DNA of 64,000 nt from Solea solea (GCF_958295425.1 NC_081143.1:27426586-27490585); one strand, 5' to 3'. Counted from the stretch's first letter, positions 22,552 through 34,434 are shown. The notes: generated by a model not told the origin, from the sequence alone. Numbers and translations are program-made.

Positions 22552-22594
<43 letters not shown>
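22552..22594. repeat. (CTG/CAG)n triplet repeat, about 14 units
   Basis: 43 bp of perfect GCT triplets on the + strand. It would read as glutamine or serine in reverse frames of 74-100 codons, but these have no other protein features, so I do not call a polyglutamine gene. Its length is in the range where CAG/CTG tracts vary between individuals. Confidence 0.92.
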
Positions 22595-22596
<2 letters not shown>

Positions 22597-23330
22597 TCCC
22601 ACAGAATCTAATCACGTCGCTCTCTTTCTTCTCCTTTTTTTACGTCTGAACAACATGTTCGCGGTGGAGCTCAATAAATTTGTCTGTTGCTGACAATAAA
22701 AAAACCTCACAGGAGCCAAATGTGATTTTTGTTTCTATAGATTAAAAGACGAGATTATCCTTCTTTTTTTATTTTTTGTCCCACAACAAGAAAAAACTGC
22801 TCCATAAATGTGGAAACACAATATACAGATTAAATTGTGCACTTTATTGTATTATTTATGTGAGTCCATTTTATTTGTGTCTTAATTTCATTTGTTTTTT
22901 AATGTAGATTATAAAATAAAAATTATTCAAAAAGTGCAGATTTGATTAAGTTGGTACATACACGATATAAATATTTGTTTTTGTGAGTAATGGGAAGAAA
23001 AAAGGGGATAAAAGAAATGCAGAGGAAGTTAAATTTGTAATTTCACAAATAAAAAACGAGGACATTTTCCACGTTTTGATTGATCCTTGATTGATTTTAA
23101 TTGCATTAAATGGATCAAACCTGAAATTTAATTGGGTTTAATTCACGTCCAGTTTATGCAAGCGTCAACATCCTTTTTTTTATGTCCCTTTATTTCTATC
23201 GTTTGAATTTTTGCCAACAGCAACGGAAAATTTCCCTCCAGAGGGGAAAAGAAAACGGTGAACTGAGCGGAAATCTTAAAAAATAAATAAATAAATAAAC
23301 ATCCTGATGATTAAAATACAGACGATATAA

Positions 23331-23412
23331 GTTATATATTATATCATTATATTATATTGTATTATATTATATTATATTATATCATATCATATTACATTGT
23401 ATTATATTATAA
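23331..23412. repeat. (ATATT)n low-complexity tract
   Basis: About 80 bp of imperfect ATATT pentamers with occasional C or G substitutions. Confidence 0.8.
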
Positions 23413-23471
23413 AATGAATTATTATATTTATTTAATTCACTTGCAAATATAATATAATAAACAGTATTCTA

Positions 23472-23507
<36 letters not shown>

Positions 23508-23728
23508 ATAATTATTATTATTATTGTTGTTAGTTTTATTATTATATCAAACTGTATGTATTGGATTTTCAAAAACTGATCATTTATCAATAAAACTATT
23601 ATTAATTATTACAATAATTATTAAAACACCTTGTGTAAAATCTTATGACTTTTCAAATAAAATTCATTTGTGTTCATAAAAGGAGACACAACACTCACTT
23701 ATGTGTGACATAAACATCTGTGTTATAT

Positions 23729-23729
23729 T

Positions 23730-23763
<34 letters not shown>
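23729..23763. repeat. (AAT)n microsatellite
   Basis: About 11 uninterrupted AAT triplets. Confidence 0.88.
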
Positions 23764-23764
<1 letters not shown>

Positions 23765-25059
23765 TGTCAGTGTGGAGTAAATCTGTGAGGACAGGCCGGG
23801 GAGACGAGAACATTGTTTCCTCGTCATTCATTCATTCATTCATTCACGTCTTTTTTTCTCTGACCCAGAGAGAATGAACGCGTCACACTCGTCCAAATAT
23901 TTCAGAGACTTTTTTCACTTCACTGCAGCAAAATCCTGCAGCGACGCTAAACGCGGGACATTAAAGATAAATAAAGATACTGCAGGAATAATCATCATCA
24001 CAACTATAACTATAATAAACAGCAGCTGTGGTTTTGCAATGTGAACTCTTCGTTAACTAACTGTGGTTAACTCGAATCTAACTAACCCACTAACTAACAA
24101 CAAATCACATAATGAGATATTTTTATTGAATTCATCCAGGTTAAAAACCCACATTTGACACATTATAGCAAACTTTTTCTGGCTCAAATCAACAGAAAAT
24201 GTATTGTTATGAATTAAAATCATAGTTTATAACAATTATTAATAATAATAAAAATAAGGGAAAAAAAGATGAAGAAAATAATCCAAATTAATAATTTTAA
24301 AACGTATGAACATGCTTTAAAAACATAAAGAATGTACAAGATTATGGTTAACGTCAGTTTTAAGTAGAAGTTTCACAGATTTATTGGTCATTTTACGCAT
24401 GGAACTGTAATAGTTTATTATTTAAAAGCTTAATATGAACTTTTTCATTGCTTATTAATATTTTATTTGCATTGTTTTAACCATAATAGTCTCCACAACT
24501 AAGGTGAAAAGTGTTTTCTTTTAAATTGTATTTCTGTTTTTATGTCCTCATATAAACTTATTTTTATATGTATGTATATATACGCATGTGTGTGTGTATA
24601 TATATATATACATAAATATAATTTCCCAGTGTGAAGGTTGCGTCTTGGGTCGTGGATGTTGTTCACCGTGTCGTCGTGTTTGTGTTCGGTCTGGATAAAA
24701 AGGTCAGAGACTTATAATGTATCGGTTTAATGAGTTATTGTTTCTGCTTCTCTTTTATGTCTTTTAATTTGTTTTATTTGTATCTTACATGTGATTTTTA
24801 TTACTTACTATATGTGTGTGTGCTTCCTTTTAACCTTTCCTTTTATCACGTCTTTTATTTATTTATTCATCTGTCTGTTGGTTTGGTTTACTGTGGTTTC
24901 TTATACATATATATGTATATATACACATATATATGTACAGAAATAAGGCTGTCCCTGTGTTTCTGAGTGCGTGTGAATGATACTGTACATAGAAAACATA
25001 GAAAACTAGACCAACAAAAGTGCTTTTTTTCACCTGCACACATAAACACACAGGAATCA

Positions 25060-25285
25060 CAAATTCTCCGCGTCGACTTCATCACTTGGCACAAACTTTG
25101 CAAAAAAGCTGCGCCACGTCCACGTCTATCATCACATCTGTGGAGGACCTGCAGTCTTTTATTTTCCAGTTAAAACCTTTTCTTTTTTACTTTACTGACG
25201 TTATTGACTCTTCTTGTGTATATTTTTTATGTAAGCTGCTGCAAAAAAATCCCCATTGTTTGGATTAATAAAGTATATTAATTCA
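25060..25285 (+). mobile_element. Retroposon 3' end with gattaataaa tail
   Basis: Ends in gtaagctgctgcaaaaaaat, then ccccattgtttggattaataaagtat, the usual 3' end of fish retroposons, followed by an AT tract. The upstream part is not assignable to a family. Similar gggattaataaa tails occur in reverse at 36003 and 39769. Confidence 0.45.
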
Positions 25286-25286
25286 T

Positions 25287-25290
<4 letters not shown>

Positions 25291-25330
<40 letters not shown>

Positions 25331-25342
25331 TATATATAAACA
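25291..25342. repeat. (AT)n microsatellite
   Basis: About 50 bp of AT with one AAA interruption, directly after the retroposon tail at 25285. Confidence 0.9.
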
Positions 25343-25589
25343 CAGCTGTACTGCTTTTAAAGGTTTAAAATTTACATGTACAAAAAAAAACAGTTACAAA
25401 GAGCTTTTTTAGGACATAAACAATGAATGAAACTACATAAAAAACTACTGAATAATAAGGGAAACAAATTAAAAAAACACCGAATAAATGAGATTAACGT
25501 CAAAACTGCACCACAAAAGTTTTGAGTGTGGTTCAAACTGCTGATCGAGCGCTTTGTCTCTGTCTCACTGAGCAGGGAAAATATTCCTC

Positions 25590-26890
25590 ATGTTTAAAGT
25601 TGTTCTCGTCGGCCGTTAATTTCAAAGTTTTACCAGAAAAAACAGTCGGACGCAGCTCACCGCGCCGCGCCGCGTCGCGTCGCGTCTGTACTTTTTTAAC
25701 TTTCACTTTGTTCACACATACAGACACGATCATTTACCCGGCGGCAACCGGCGGCGCTTTCACAAATATCTGTGGCCATTAAGACGAATCACAAACCAAT
25801 TACAAAGTCCCTCAAGAAACAAGGGAGGGAGAAACATGATTGTCAAACTGAGCGAGTGGAGGGAAAAAATAAAACACAATAACACCATCATAACGCCACT
25901 ATTTAACTGAGGTATCACGGCACTTCCAATTACAAAGCTGCCGCGTTTGTTGCCTTCTATTGTGGGGCGGTGAGCACAAGCGAGCGGCGGCGGGCCGCCA
26001 TTAAAAACACCGACTGATTAAAAACCATTTAATTTGATAGTTAAAACAGCACTTCCCCATTTTCAGACGAGCCATTCGTCACGACGCCAGACGCCCAAAC
26101 GCTCGAAAACAATTTGACTCCAATTGTCGTAAGTGTCGCATCACGCTGCGAGACATGCTAAAGCTAATTTGCCAGACAAATTAGTTGGCTCGGGCTCGAA
26201 CTTCAGCGGCAAAGTTATAAAAAAAAAATCTCGTATGGTGAGGGAAAAGTGCTCCCGCCGTACATTTGGAGTAATTGTTTCACCGGAACCCCGCTGTGGG
26301 GGGGGGCATTTCAGACGCCCACCCGCCTATGTCGTTTTTTAAACACGAAGACAAAGCAAACCATTTGGCTCCGGATCCCAAAGAACCACAAAGACGGCGC
26401 CTCCATTCCTTCTCACCACTGGAGTCCGCCTTCCCTGCGATGCAAACACATGCCGACCTGGTGGCAGTCCAGTATTTTTAGGGGTTTAAACAGCTCCATT
26501 AAATTCTGCTGCAACAAAATAAGGTAAAAGTTGCATCAGAACGAGTTCAGACGAGAAAAAAAAGATCAACTTCCCTAAAAGCGGGAGCCATTTCCTGTAA
26601 AGTACGGTTACCATAAAAAACGTCCGACGCTACATAAACCGCGTGTCTGCGGCGGCCGCGATCCGGTCGTTTGGTTTTCCGTCACTGAGCCGGTGAAAAA
26701 AAAGCTTGTTGAGTTGTTTTAGTGCAGCTTTCCGAAAGCGTCCGTCCGACGTTTTCAGCGACTCGGGCAACGCGGCGCTAAAGTTACGCGGGGAGTTCCA
26801 GCTCTGTAGGTTTTTACTGCCGAATCCAGCGCTAAAGTTTGTTTTACGACTCCATTTAAACGCAACAACACGATCTCACTGGCACTTTTC
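25590..26890. promoter_or_regulatory. CpG-rich, transposon-poor block; candidate promoter or enhancer cluster
   Basis: This is the most CpG-dense kilobase in an otherwise CpG-poor, AT-rich window. It includes a CGCGC/CGCGT run (25661-25685), ggcggcaaccggcggcg (25741-25757), gagcggcggcgggccgcc (about 25981-25998) and a NotI site gcggccgc (26652-26659). Between the CpG clusters lie homeodomain-type cores such as ccaattacaaag (about 25796 and 25926) and gcaaatta-type repeats. No microsatellite or transposon interrupts about 25690-26270. Open frames are small and lack a clear start and splice context, so a first exon or lncRNA start is possible but unproven. CpG islands mark vertebrate promoters and some developmental enhancers. 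Confidence 0.4.
25661..25685. repeat. CGCGC/CGCGT pentamer run
   Basis: Five pentamers composed almost wholly of CpG, inside the CpG-rich block. Confidence 0.85.
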
Positions 26891-26899
26891 CCACAGCGT

Positions 26900-27024
26900 A
26901 ACATAAAGTTTTATTTGTTCTTTGTGACGACTTCCTGTCGAAAAACAACTGTCAGCAGTTTCAGGGATTTTACATGAAATAATTGTTTTTTAACGTAATT
27001 TTCTTCATAGTTCAAAAAAAAAAA

Positions 27025-27061
<37 letters not shown>

Positions 27062-27790
27062 TACATATATATGTATATAGCACCCACTTCCTTTATCGAT
27101 GATCACTTTTATGAAGACAATTGTACTTATTTTAACCATTTATTTTTACAAAATCTGATCAATTAATGATCATTTTCAAAGTCATAGTTTGAAAAGGCTG
27201 CAATTTAATCACATATACAGTATATATTTGTATTGCTCTGTTTTATGCCAATTTATATTTTGCAGTACATAAATGTTATAGATTCTGATAGTGTGTCTCT
27301 TGTGTTACCACACATTGTAATTAAAAAAAGAGATTGATTTATAAAATAAAATAAAATACAAATGGCCATGAAACATCAAACTATAAACTACTTTTATATA
27401 CTTTGCCAGAATTGTTCAGCTGTGGTATTAAATGTATAGTTGCCGTCTATTTTGATCATTGATTTAATAATAATTAGTGTGTTTGTGATTTCAGTTTCTA
27501 AATTGTTTAAAATGTTCAGCGTTTTTTTTTGCTGTGTGTGCACAAAATTTTTTCCCCACTTTCTGACACATTATTGATTAATCCATAAAACAATTGGCTT
27601 TGGCTTTAGCTAAATAAAAACAAACATTTAATTCCATCAACTCTCTCCGCGTTGTTTTCTCAGCATTTCGAGCTCATGTCGCCCGGTGACACCTGCCACG
27701 CTGCACACAGGAAGTGACGGAGACAGCAACAGCAACACTGAGCCAACAGTGAGACGACGGCTTTGTCCACTGGAAAGTTCCAGGAGACAA
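26900..27790. other. Intergenic, AT-rich
   Basis: Contains an A-run and (AT)n tract at 27014-27058. Otherwise unique AT-rich sequence without feature. Confidence 0.5.
27027..27058. repeat. (AT)n microsatellite
   Basis: About 32 bp of uninterrupted AT. Confidence 0.9.
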
Positions 27791-27794
27791 ATAC

Positions 27795-28120
27795 GCCCGT
27801 TCCTGCTCTGCTGCTGCTGTATACACACAAACGCTCCCTCAAGTCTGCCCCTCGCAGGATGACTGGATTTTAAAAACGTGGGAGACACAACAAACTTTTT
27901 TTTTAATCCCTGAGAAAGCAGAGACGAGACGATCCAGACACAGCACCACACTCACTTCAAACCATTCCCGGGGATTTGAGATCTCACGGAATCTCGCGTG
28001 ATTTAACGTGACTTCAGTAACTAAACAGACACGGAGGCGGTCGTCAGTTAGTAGCTGGTGGATGAGAAGTTATCCTCGAGTGTGGGGGCGGGGCTTATGT
28101 CAGGTCTGATAGTTTTGTTT
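27795..28120 (-). repeat. Dispersed repeat, long copy (matches 59308-59370)
   Basis: Read in reverse it begins with aaaactatcagacctgac (28096-28113 on +) and ends with gggagcgtttgtgtgtatac plus agcagcag (27810-27840). Both blocks occur next to each other at 59310-59360 in forward orientation. This copy holds about 230 bp between them that the other lacks. Family unknown. Confidence 0.6.
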
Positions 28121-28288
28121 CACAGATATTTACAGCAAATCAATGATACGCACGTAATTTCGGCTCACAAAGACCAAACAGAGGCGGAATAACAACAACA
28201 AACATCTGTAATAAAGTCACGTTCGGGATCAGTCGGACATTAGCTATGCCACAGTGCCGTGTCAGCACATGTTAAACCTCATAAACCT

Positions 28289-28311
28289 ACACACACACAC
28301 ACACACACACA
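28289..28311. repeat. (CA)n microsatellite
   Basis: About 23 bp of CA. A GT tract of similar size follows at 28425-28449. Confidence 0.88.
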
Positions 28312-28605
28312 ACTCCTCCTCCACAGAACATTAACACTGAAGTGTCTGCAGCCGCTCATCAACCACAAGACTCTGAAATTTCTCTGAAAGTTTGGGAGAA
28401 ATTTCAGTCACTTTCCCCCAACAGTGTGTGCGTGTGTGTGTGTGTGTGTTGTAATAATAAATGATTTAAAGTTGCGTCTAAAAGCATCTGATTTTAGTGG
28501 ACAGATGTGTCCCTTTTATTTTATAATTGTTTGGTCGCACTGTCACTGTGATGGACCGCTGCCATGGTAACCAATCAGATCCACTTAAGACCCGTGACTC
28601 CAGTT

Positions 28606-28636
<31 letters not shown>

Positions 28637-28715
28637 ACGTTGGCACGCATCATGCAAACATATACATTCTGACTCGCTGTCATTCATTTAAAGGCATCCA
28701 TTTTGTGCCGCACGC

Positions 28716-28748
<33 letters not shown>
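28606..28748. repeat. Inverted (CA)n ... (GT)n pair
   Basis: CA tract at 28606-28640 and GT tract at 28716-28748, separated by about 75 bp. A further CA tract follows at 28868-28884. Confidence 0.85.
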
Positions 28749-28749
<1 letters not shown>

Positions 28750-28779
28750 TAAGAGCCATATCAACTGAAGCGGTCCAAA

Positions 28780-29020
28780 GCCTGAAGCGATGCCTTTGTA
28801 TCTGCTATTGGATTAAGTGAGTGCATGCTAATAGACATCCTCAGACCCTCACACTGACAGACATGTGTGTACACACACACACACAAACCAACACACTTCT
28901 GGCAGAATGCCTCCTGATTTCAAGGCTATGTGCTTGGCTAATTGTGTGCAGTCTGTTCTCTGATTATGAAATGTTATTTTGTGCTCAAGGCCACATTTTC
29001 TTTCCATCAAAAGAATTCTG
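28780..29020. promoter_or_regulatory. Candidate enhancer-like unique block
   Basis: Unique sequence around a short CA tract, with ggattaagtgag, gcatgctaatagac and tggctaattgtgtg cores. No coding signal. Inference only. Confidence 0.2.
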
Positions 29021-29332
29021 TTCCTGCGTGGAAAAAAAAAAAAACCCAAAAAAACAAAAACAGAGAAGCTACAATACAGCACATGCTTTGTCTCGGGAAG
29101 TACACGTTTAAAGAACCCCTTTCATTCATTCAGTCATTGTTACTATAGCATTAACTCTGTACTAAACATATGATAATAAATAATAATAACATATGATGGC
29201 ACAAATAGGATTTGCTCTTTTGTTTCCCTGCAGCTAGAAAACAGAATGTTCAGATTTCATGTTGCAAGAGTTAAATCGCAGTTTTTGTGGCATGGAGTTC
29301 ACACGTCGTGTGCGTTAGTTATCATGTCTGGG

Positions 29333-29334
<2 letters not shown>

Positions 29335-29366
<32 letters not shown>
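29335..29366. repeat. (CA)n microsatellite
   Basis: About 32 bp of CA. Confidence 0.9.
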
Positions 29367-29368
<2 letters not shown>

Positions 29369-29559
29369 CAGCTGTGTGTTTCCTCTTTATCTGTAGGTGT
29401 GAAAATTGCTTAGACTTTGTCACTAATTATCATTTTTAAATGGAAATGTGACCAAATCTAAGCCACGCAGGAGTGGGAAAAAATGAAAAAACCTATAATC
29501 TCCATATTTCAACTTTTCAAATGTTTTTTTCATGAATTGATGTCGACTTCATCGTACAA

Positions 29560-30370
29560 CAGTGTCACACATAAGTTGTGAAAGTGTCATTTCCTCCTCC
29601 TCCCGCCTGCCGTCTGCCCCCCTCACCGGGGGTTGTAGGTGGACCCGCGTCACCAGGGCGGGGAGCGGCCCACGCAAATCGGGCGCTAGGGATAGGCGGC
29701 GATGTCGGCAACCTGGTAACCATGTCATTTTTAGGTTTTAATTGACAGATTAACGCACAATAAGCAGAAATGTCATGCATTTTGAACGTCTGACAGACCT
29801 TTACGTCCATTCGCGCCTCGTCAACGAAAACTCACACACGTCTCGTCATGTTTTAGTCATCGAAGATCCATGTTGACGCACAGTCCATGTTTTTAACAGG
29901 AAGGGGAGGCACCAGACGCATAATAACCCTGCTATCCACCAAAATGGGTTATCTTATCGTTATCGTGTAGTTAGTGCTTCTGGTTGTATAATAATAATAA
30001 TATTATGGGGCTTTTTTTGGCCAAGGAGCTACTACAGACCACGGTAACCGATGTCCGTCACAACTCCTGCCGCAAACATGGATAAGAGGTTTAAGATATA
30101 CGCTTCCTCATACAAGGATATGTATCTGTACAAAGAAGAAAGGACGTGACACGTAATCTAAACAAGTGAATCATCTCGCTGCCATGTTTCTATACTTTAA
30201 AACTGTGTCACATGAGAACTGGACACAAAAGATTCAACTCTTAGATAGTTTTCGTTCTCGTCTTACGACTAAAACACTATTTAGTTTTAGTCATATTTTA
30301 GTCATCTGAGAGGTTTTAGTTTGAGTTTTCATCGACTAAAATCTACATTAAACCAGGACTTATTATCTTC
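29560..30370. mobile_element. Probable decayed DNA-transposon mosaic
   Basis: A GC-rich patch (29590-29705, including cccccctcaccggggg) is followed by stretches with cgtcaacgaaaactc (about 29819), catgttttagtcatcg (about 29848), ttttagtcatattttagtca (about 30285) and catcgactaaaatc (about 30330). The tttagtcg/cgactaaaa motif in both orientations is typical of a non-autonomous fish repeat. Exact ends and family are unresolved. Confidence 0.35.
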
Positions 30371-30444
30371 AGCGCGTCCATTTTTATTACATATTAGCAG
30401 CGTTGGTGGATTGTTTCAGTTTAGCTGAGACGATGTCTTTAGTA

Positions 30445-30765
30445 CAGGGGTGTCAAACGTACGCCCCGCGGGCCAGAAGCGGCCCGCCAAAGGGTCCAAT
30501 CCGGCCTGCGGGATGAATTTGTTAAGATTCCACATTGCGATTAGATTCTAATAATCGTAACCTGTGACTAAAGATCCAGTGTGATGTGTAGATGGTAAAT
30601 TCAGGCATAATAATAGTTGCTATTGCACTTACTTTTCTCAAGAAATTCCATGTTTTTGTTAAAAAGATACTTCCTTAAATGTAAGACAAAGGAAAGTTCT
30701 TATTTTACTGGTCCGGCCACTGGAGATCAAATTATGCTGCATAAAGAATGAGTTTGACAGCTCTG
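30445..30765. mobile_element. Short hAT-like non-autonomous element
   Basis: The left end is caggggtgtcaaacgtacgc, followed by a cgcgggccagaagcggcccg palindrome-like stretch. The right end is gagtttgacagctctg (30750-30765), whose reverse complement cagagctgtcaaactc matches the left terminal repeat. At 321 bp it is too short for a transposase. No exact 8-bp target duplication could be seen. A second left end of this type is at 58039. Confidence 0.65.
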
Positions 30766-31000
30766 GTTAAGTGTGTCTTTACAGAACCTGTGCATGGATT
30801 CCTGGACGACTCGTCTCCAAATGTGGCTTCAGGTTTGATTGTGTTTTTTTCCTTTCCTTTGAGTTTGAAGATCGTACGTGAGATTCCACCATATGTCGCC
30901 AATTTCCATCTGCTTACCTCGCGGGTAGATCAACGTAGCCTCCGTAAACTCTTCGTAAAGAGTAAATTAAAAATTGTCTTCCTCCCCCTCACTTATATCA

Positions 31001-31336
31001 ATGGCGTCCGTTACCAGAACAAAGAACAAACATGACGCCACAGACGCAGACACAAATAAAATAAGGAGGCAGAAGGATAAAGCGATCAGCAAGAACTGGC
31101 TGGAGCAGAGCAAATCGGGCCTTTTGATTGAGTGGCAATTATCTAAAGTGTTGAGCGACAGAACACAAACCGGGCTCAAGTTCTCTCCACCTCCTGTGAG
31201 TCTTCACTCTCATCTGATCCATCATTCTTCGTCATCCTTCATCATCATCAAGTCACCAACTACCGACGCCCAGACTCTGGGGGACTTTCCCAGTTGCTGC
31301 GCAGAAGGAACTGATATACAGTACAAGACTCTATGA
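31001..31336 (+). other. Open frame of uncertain status (112 codons)
   Basis: The ATG at 31001 has a fair context (tatcaatggcg). The frame begins MASVTRTKNKHDATDADTN and is rich in Lys, Arg, Asp and Gln for about 65 residues before turning Ser/His-rich and low in complexity. A donor-like gtgagt at 31196 sits where the protein-like part ends. No domain is recognised. It could be a 5' exon, a fragment of a transposon ORF or chance. Confidence 0.2.
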
Positions 31337-32008
31337 AGTCTTTCCAGTCTGTTGCAGAGCATGGATACACAAGCCAAGACCACTTTGTACTAGAGTCCAG
31401 AAATGATTGTCATACTCAGGTCAAGTTGGGTCACGTCCATTGGAGCCGGTCCATGGTGGATGTTATCCTTGTCCTCAATATGAACCCACGATGGCTGGGT
31501 TATGTACATCGTTGTCAGTGGTTACAGTTGAACAAGAGTGAGTTAAGAAGAACTGATGGTCTTTGATGGTGAGTCTGGAATATTATTATACTCAAAAGTG
31601 TTGGTGATGACTCCTGGAGACAGAGTCAAGTTTGGTCAATACTCCTCTGAGCTTGGTCAGGTTTGGACAGAAAACATGAAGCACACACACACACATTGAA
31701 AACACAGCCACACCGGAGTCATGTTTCAGTGGCCAAACCTCCCACCAGGTCAGTTTCTGCTCAGCTCCACAAAGTATCAGTCGAGCGCTGACAAATGTGT
31801 CAGAAAAGTGCGACTTAAGGCAGACGGAAGAGCATAAATCGTCCTAAAACTGGCGACTAAAGCACAAAACTGTAACATTATCAATGAGAGCATTCCATTT
31901 GTCTTCGTGGCGTCACACAGATGATACAGAGGAGGAGAAAAATGAGTAGAGCGCAGACACAGAACGTTCTCTTTTCCTCTCCTCTCTCGCTCAGTAAATG
32001 TCACTTCT

Positions 32009-32030
32009 CACACACACACACACACAGACA
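32009..32030. repeat. (CA)n microsatellite
   Basis: About 22 bp of CA. Confidence 0.82.
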
Positions 32031-32329
32031 CACAGTGTGTGCGCTGTAGGGAGACGAGGATTGATTGCACTTCAGTGCTCTGCCGGTATTACTAAATTGC
32101 CACCTTTACCCTCTTTCCCATTTGTTTGTGCCTCTTTGCGTCTCCTCCTCGCTCACTTGTGTCATCCCAAGTCAAGCACAGGTGAAGGACAGAAAAGGAC
32201 ACGGTCGTCCATTGTAAACAGTAAAAAAAAACACAAGAATCTAGAGTAAAAAACATCATATTTCTAATTATCTATAGGTTTGACATCAGAGTGCATAGAT
32301 ATAATGTAATATAATTTAAACCTCACAGC

Positions 32330-32590
32330 AGAATCTAATCTAGGTGGACCCGGGGTCATAAGAGCGATTGGAAAAGGCCAAAAGACACCAGCGGAGGTGT
32401 GTTTTTATCAACCTGAGGCAAACCTTTAGAGGCTTTTTTTTATTATGAGGGGATTCTGGGGTTTTCGGAGCCCTTCTCGGAGAAATCAAAGTGGATTTAC
32501 CCCTGTGAACAATAATGTTCTCAGCAAATGCCAATCGAGCAATTAGATTTTGTGCAGAGCGGAATATTTGGCTGTTGGATGTTGACATTA
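32330..32590. promoter_or_regulatory. Candidate enhancer-like unique block
   Basis: Repeat-free, balanced sequence with a TCF/LEF-like aatcaaagtgg (about 32484), SOX-like gaacaataatg (about 32507) and homeodomain-like gcaattagatttt (about 32539) close together. Open on the minus strand for 82 codons without domain. Regulatory role is inferred. Confidence 0.28.
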
Positions 32591-32799
32591 GAGTGAAGGA
32601 AGTTCATCGCAAAACAAGAAGTCTTCGAATTTTGGAGGTTTTTTTTCTGTTAAGCACAGATAAAAAGACACACTAGAATAATCTATATGATGTGCTAGTT
32701 TAAATAAAACACTAAATAAGTAATTAAGACTTTATAAGCTTTACATGACCAGCTCCACGTTCACTCACTGTAGTACGAAAACCCTTAAATCTGGCCACT

Positions 32800-33360
32800 T
32801 TTGTAATGATCATCATCCCAGACCTCTCTCATAACGCCATCATCCTTCAACTGCCAAGTCCACCCCATCACCAGTCAACCAGGGTGTACCCCAAGGTTCT
32901 GTCCTTGGACCCCTTTTATTCAACAGCGAATAAAAGGGTCTCAACTACAGTCTCAACTATCAACGCTATGCTAATGGCACTACACGTCACATCCATCTCG
33001 TCAACGTCCTTCAAGAAATAACTGTGGATTTTAATTAAATACTCAAACCCATCAAAGGTGAAAGCAAAATCTTGCTCAAACCTGCTGCTCCAAAAGGTTG
33101 GAGAGCGTCATGTCTTCATTGATTTATTTTTCTTTTGCTTTCATCTCATCCTCTCATCCTCTTCATCCATCTGCAACCTTGGTGTCATTCTGGACTCAAA
33201 CTTCTCCTTCAAGTCTTCAAATTAAAGTCACAACAAAATTGTTCAGCATTTCAAATCGATCGATCGTCCCTCTCCGACACTCTCCACGGGCAGAGTCATT
33301 TTTCAGAAAGCTGCTGAAAAGCCAGCTGTTCACAAAGCCTTTGGGTCTTTAGTCCCAAGT
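32800..33360 (+). mobile_element. Dead L2/CR1-like LINE ORF2 (reverse transcriptase remnant)
   Basis: In one frame 32883-32921 encodes GVPQGSVLGPLLF, the conserved RT segment of L2/CR1-type LINEs. An in-frame stop follows at 32931. In the same frame 32967-32981 reads YANGT where the active-site YADDT is expected, so both catalytic aspartates are lost. Further on, in a shifted frame, NLGVILDSNFSFKS is encoded at 33175-33216, and near 33285-33345 FFRKLLKSQLF resembles the C-terminal end. Spacing is much shorter than in an intact ORF2, so internal deletions have occurred. Confidence 0.82.
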
Positions 33361-33364
33361 ATTT

Positions 33365-33930
33365 CTACCACGGCGTTCTGCACTTTGTTTGTTTGGTCTC
33401 GGCCTTGGACACTTTGAAAAGGCAAAAACCAGTCAAACACTTTTCTTTATTAGACTCTTTCAAGGACCGCGCAGTAATGCGACTGTGAGCCGACGTGTTT
33501 TAACAAAAGGACATTTGCACAGCGAACATGAAAGGCGACCGTCACCGACCAAAGTTCTCTGCCTCACACCGGAACACATTGTTCTTGCCGTGCGTCCTTT
33601 TCATGACACATTAGTCCAGTGATGTTCCAGCTTGTCCATCCTCTCACAGAAGGTCACGCATTGAGCTATGGTGAGAGCGGTGAGAGTCAGAAATGTTTAG
33701 TGATTAAAGTACGCAACGCTTTCATCTTCTCTATCCATGTGAAAATGGCTAAAAATCCACCGAAGCGCCAGCGACGCTGAGCTGACGTCCCGGAAAAAGG
33801 TGGAGAGGAGAAATCTGAGAAATCTGACGTACGGCTCCTTTAACGTTCATTAAAAATAGCTTTTCTGTTCCTTCAAGGGAAATAATAAAACACTGCTACT
33901 GATTCTGTTAAATTTAAAAATAAAATAAAA
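33365..33930. other. Intergenic, no confident feature
   Basis: Unique-looking DNA. The stretch at 33690-33835 loosely resembles the repeat family at 55.2 kb (tatccatgtgaaaa), but not enough to annotate. Confidence 0.35.
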
Positions 33931-33939
33931 TAAAAAAGC

Positions 33940-34095
33940 TGCTCCTCAGCCGGCACATCTCATTATCTTCATGATAGCGAAACCCTCTTTGGCATTTAGT
34001 CGAGCTATTTAAATCTATTACATTTCTGAGGATACAGATCTGCCCCCAGTCGCGCAGAGTCAGCAAAAGCCTTTTATTACATCAGCGGTGAAAGG
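33940..34095. promoter_or_regulatory. Candidate enhancer-like unique block
   Basis: Compact repeat-free block with cattatcttcatgatagcga, a MEF2-like gctatttaaatct and ttttattacatcagcgg. Composition suggests a conserved non-coding element; not testable here. Confidence 0.22.
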
Positions 34096-34434
34096 TACGG
34101 AATACGACGGCGACGAAGGCACGAGGATGGAGATACCGAAAAGAAATAGAATATTAGAGAAGACGAGGAGCCGCGGAGGAACAGAAAGAGAGGTATGGAT
34201 TATAGATTTCTATAAGACGAAATAATGAAATCTCCCTGAAGCCCAGCTGTGCTCGGGCCTACGAGTCGCTGAGTTGACACATACACAAAGTAAAATCCAT
34301 CTATCATCGTCATCTAAGCAGTCAGTGGATTCCGGTCGTTGACAAACTCTCTTCTCTCCATCTCTGCGGATTTGTTTAAACTTTGTCTCATTTGTCAGAC
34401 GCTTTGGAGTCAGGACATCTGTCTTTATTTCCAT

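Larger units (their letters stand above)
22600..25055. other. Very AT-rich block with many microsatellites
   Basis: Successive A/T-only tracts: aaat (23280-23299), atatt (about 23331-23412), att (about 23477-23527), aat (23729-23763), attc (23826-23846), tatg/ta (24576-24612) and tatg (24903-24937). Open frames are short and of chance type. Confidence 0.6.

Noticed and set aside
22313..22615. Possible polyglutamine protein on the reverse strand
   Set aside because: Only the CAG tract looks distinctive; the rest of the frame has no conserved features.
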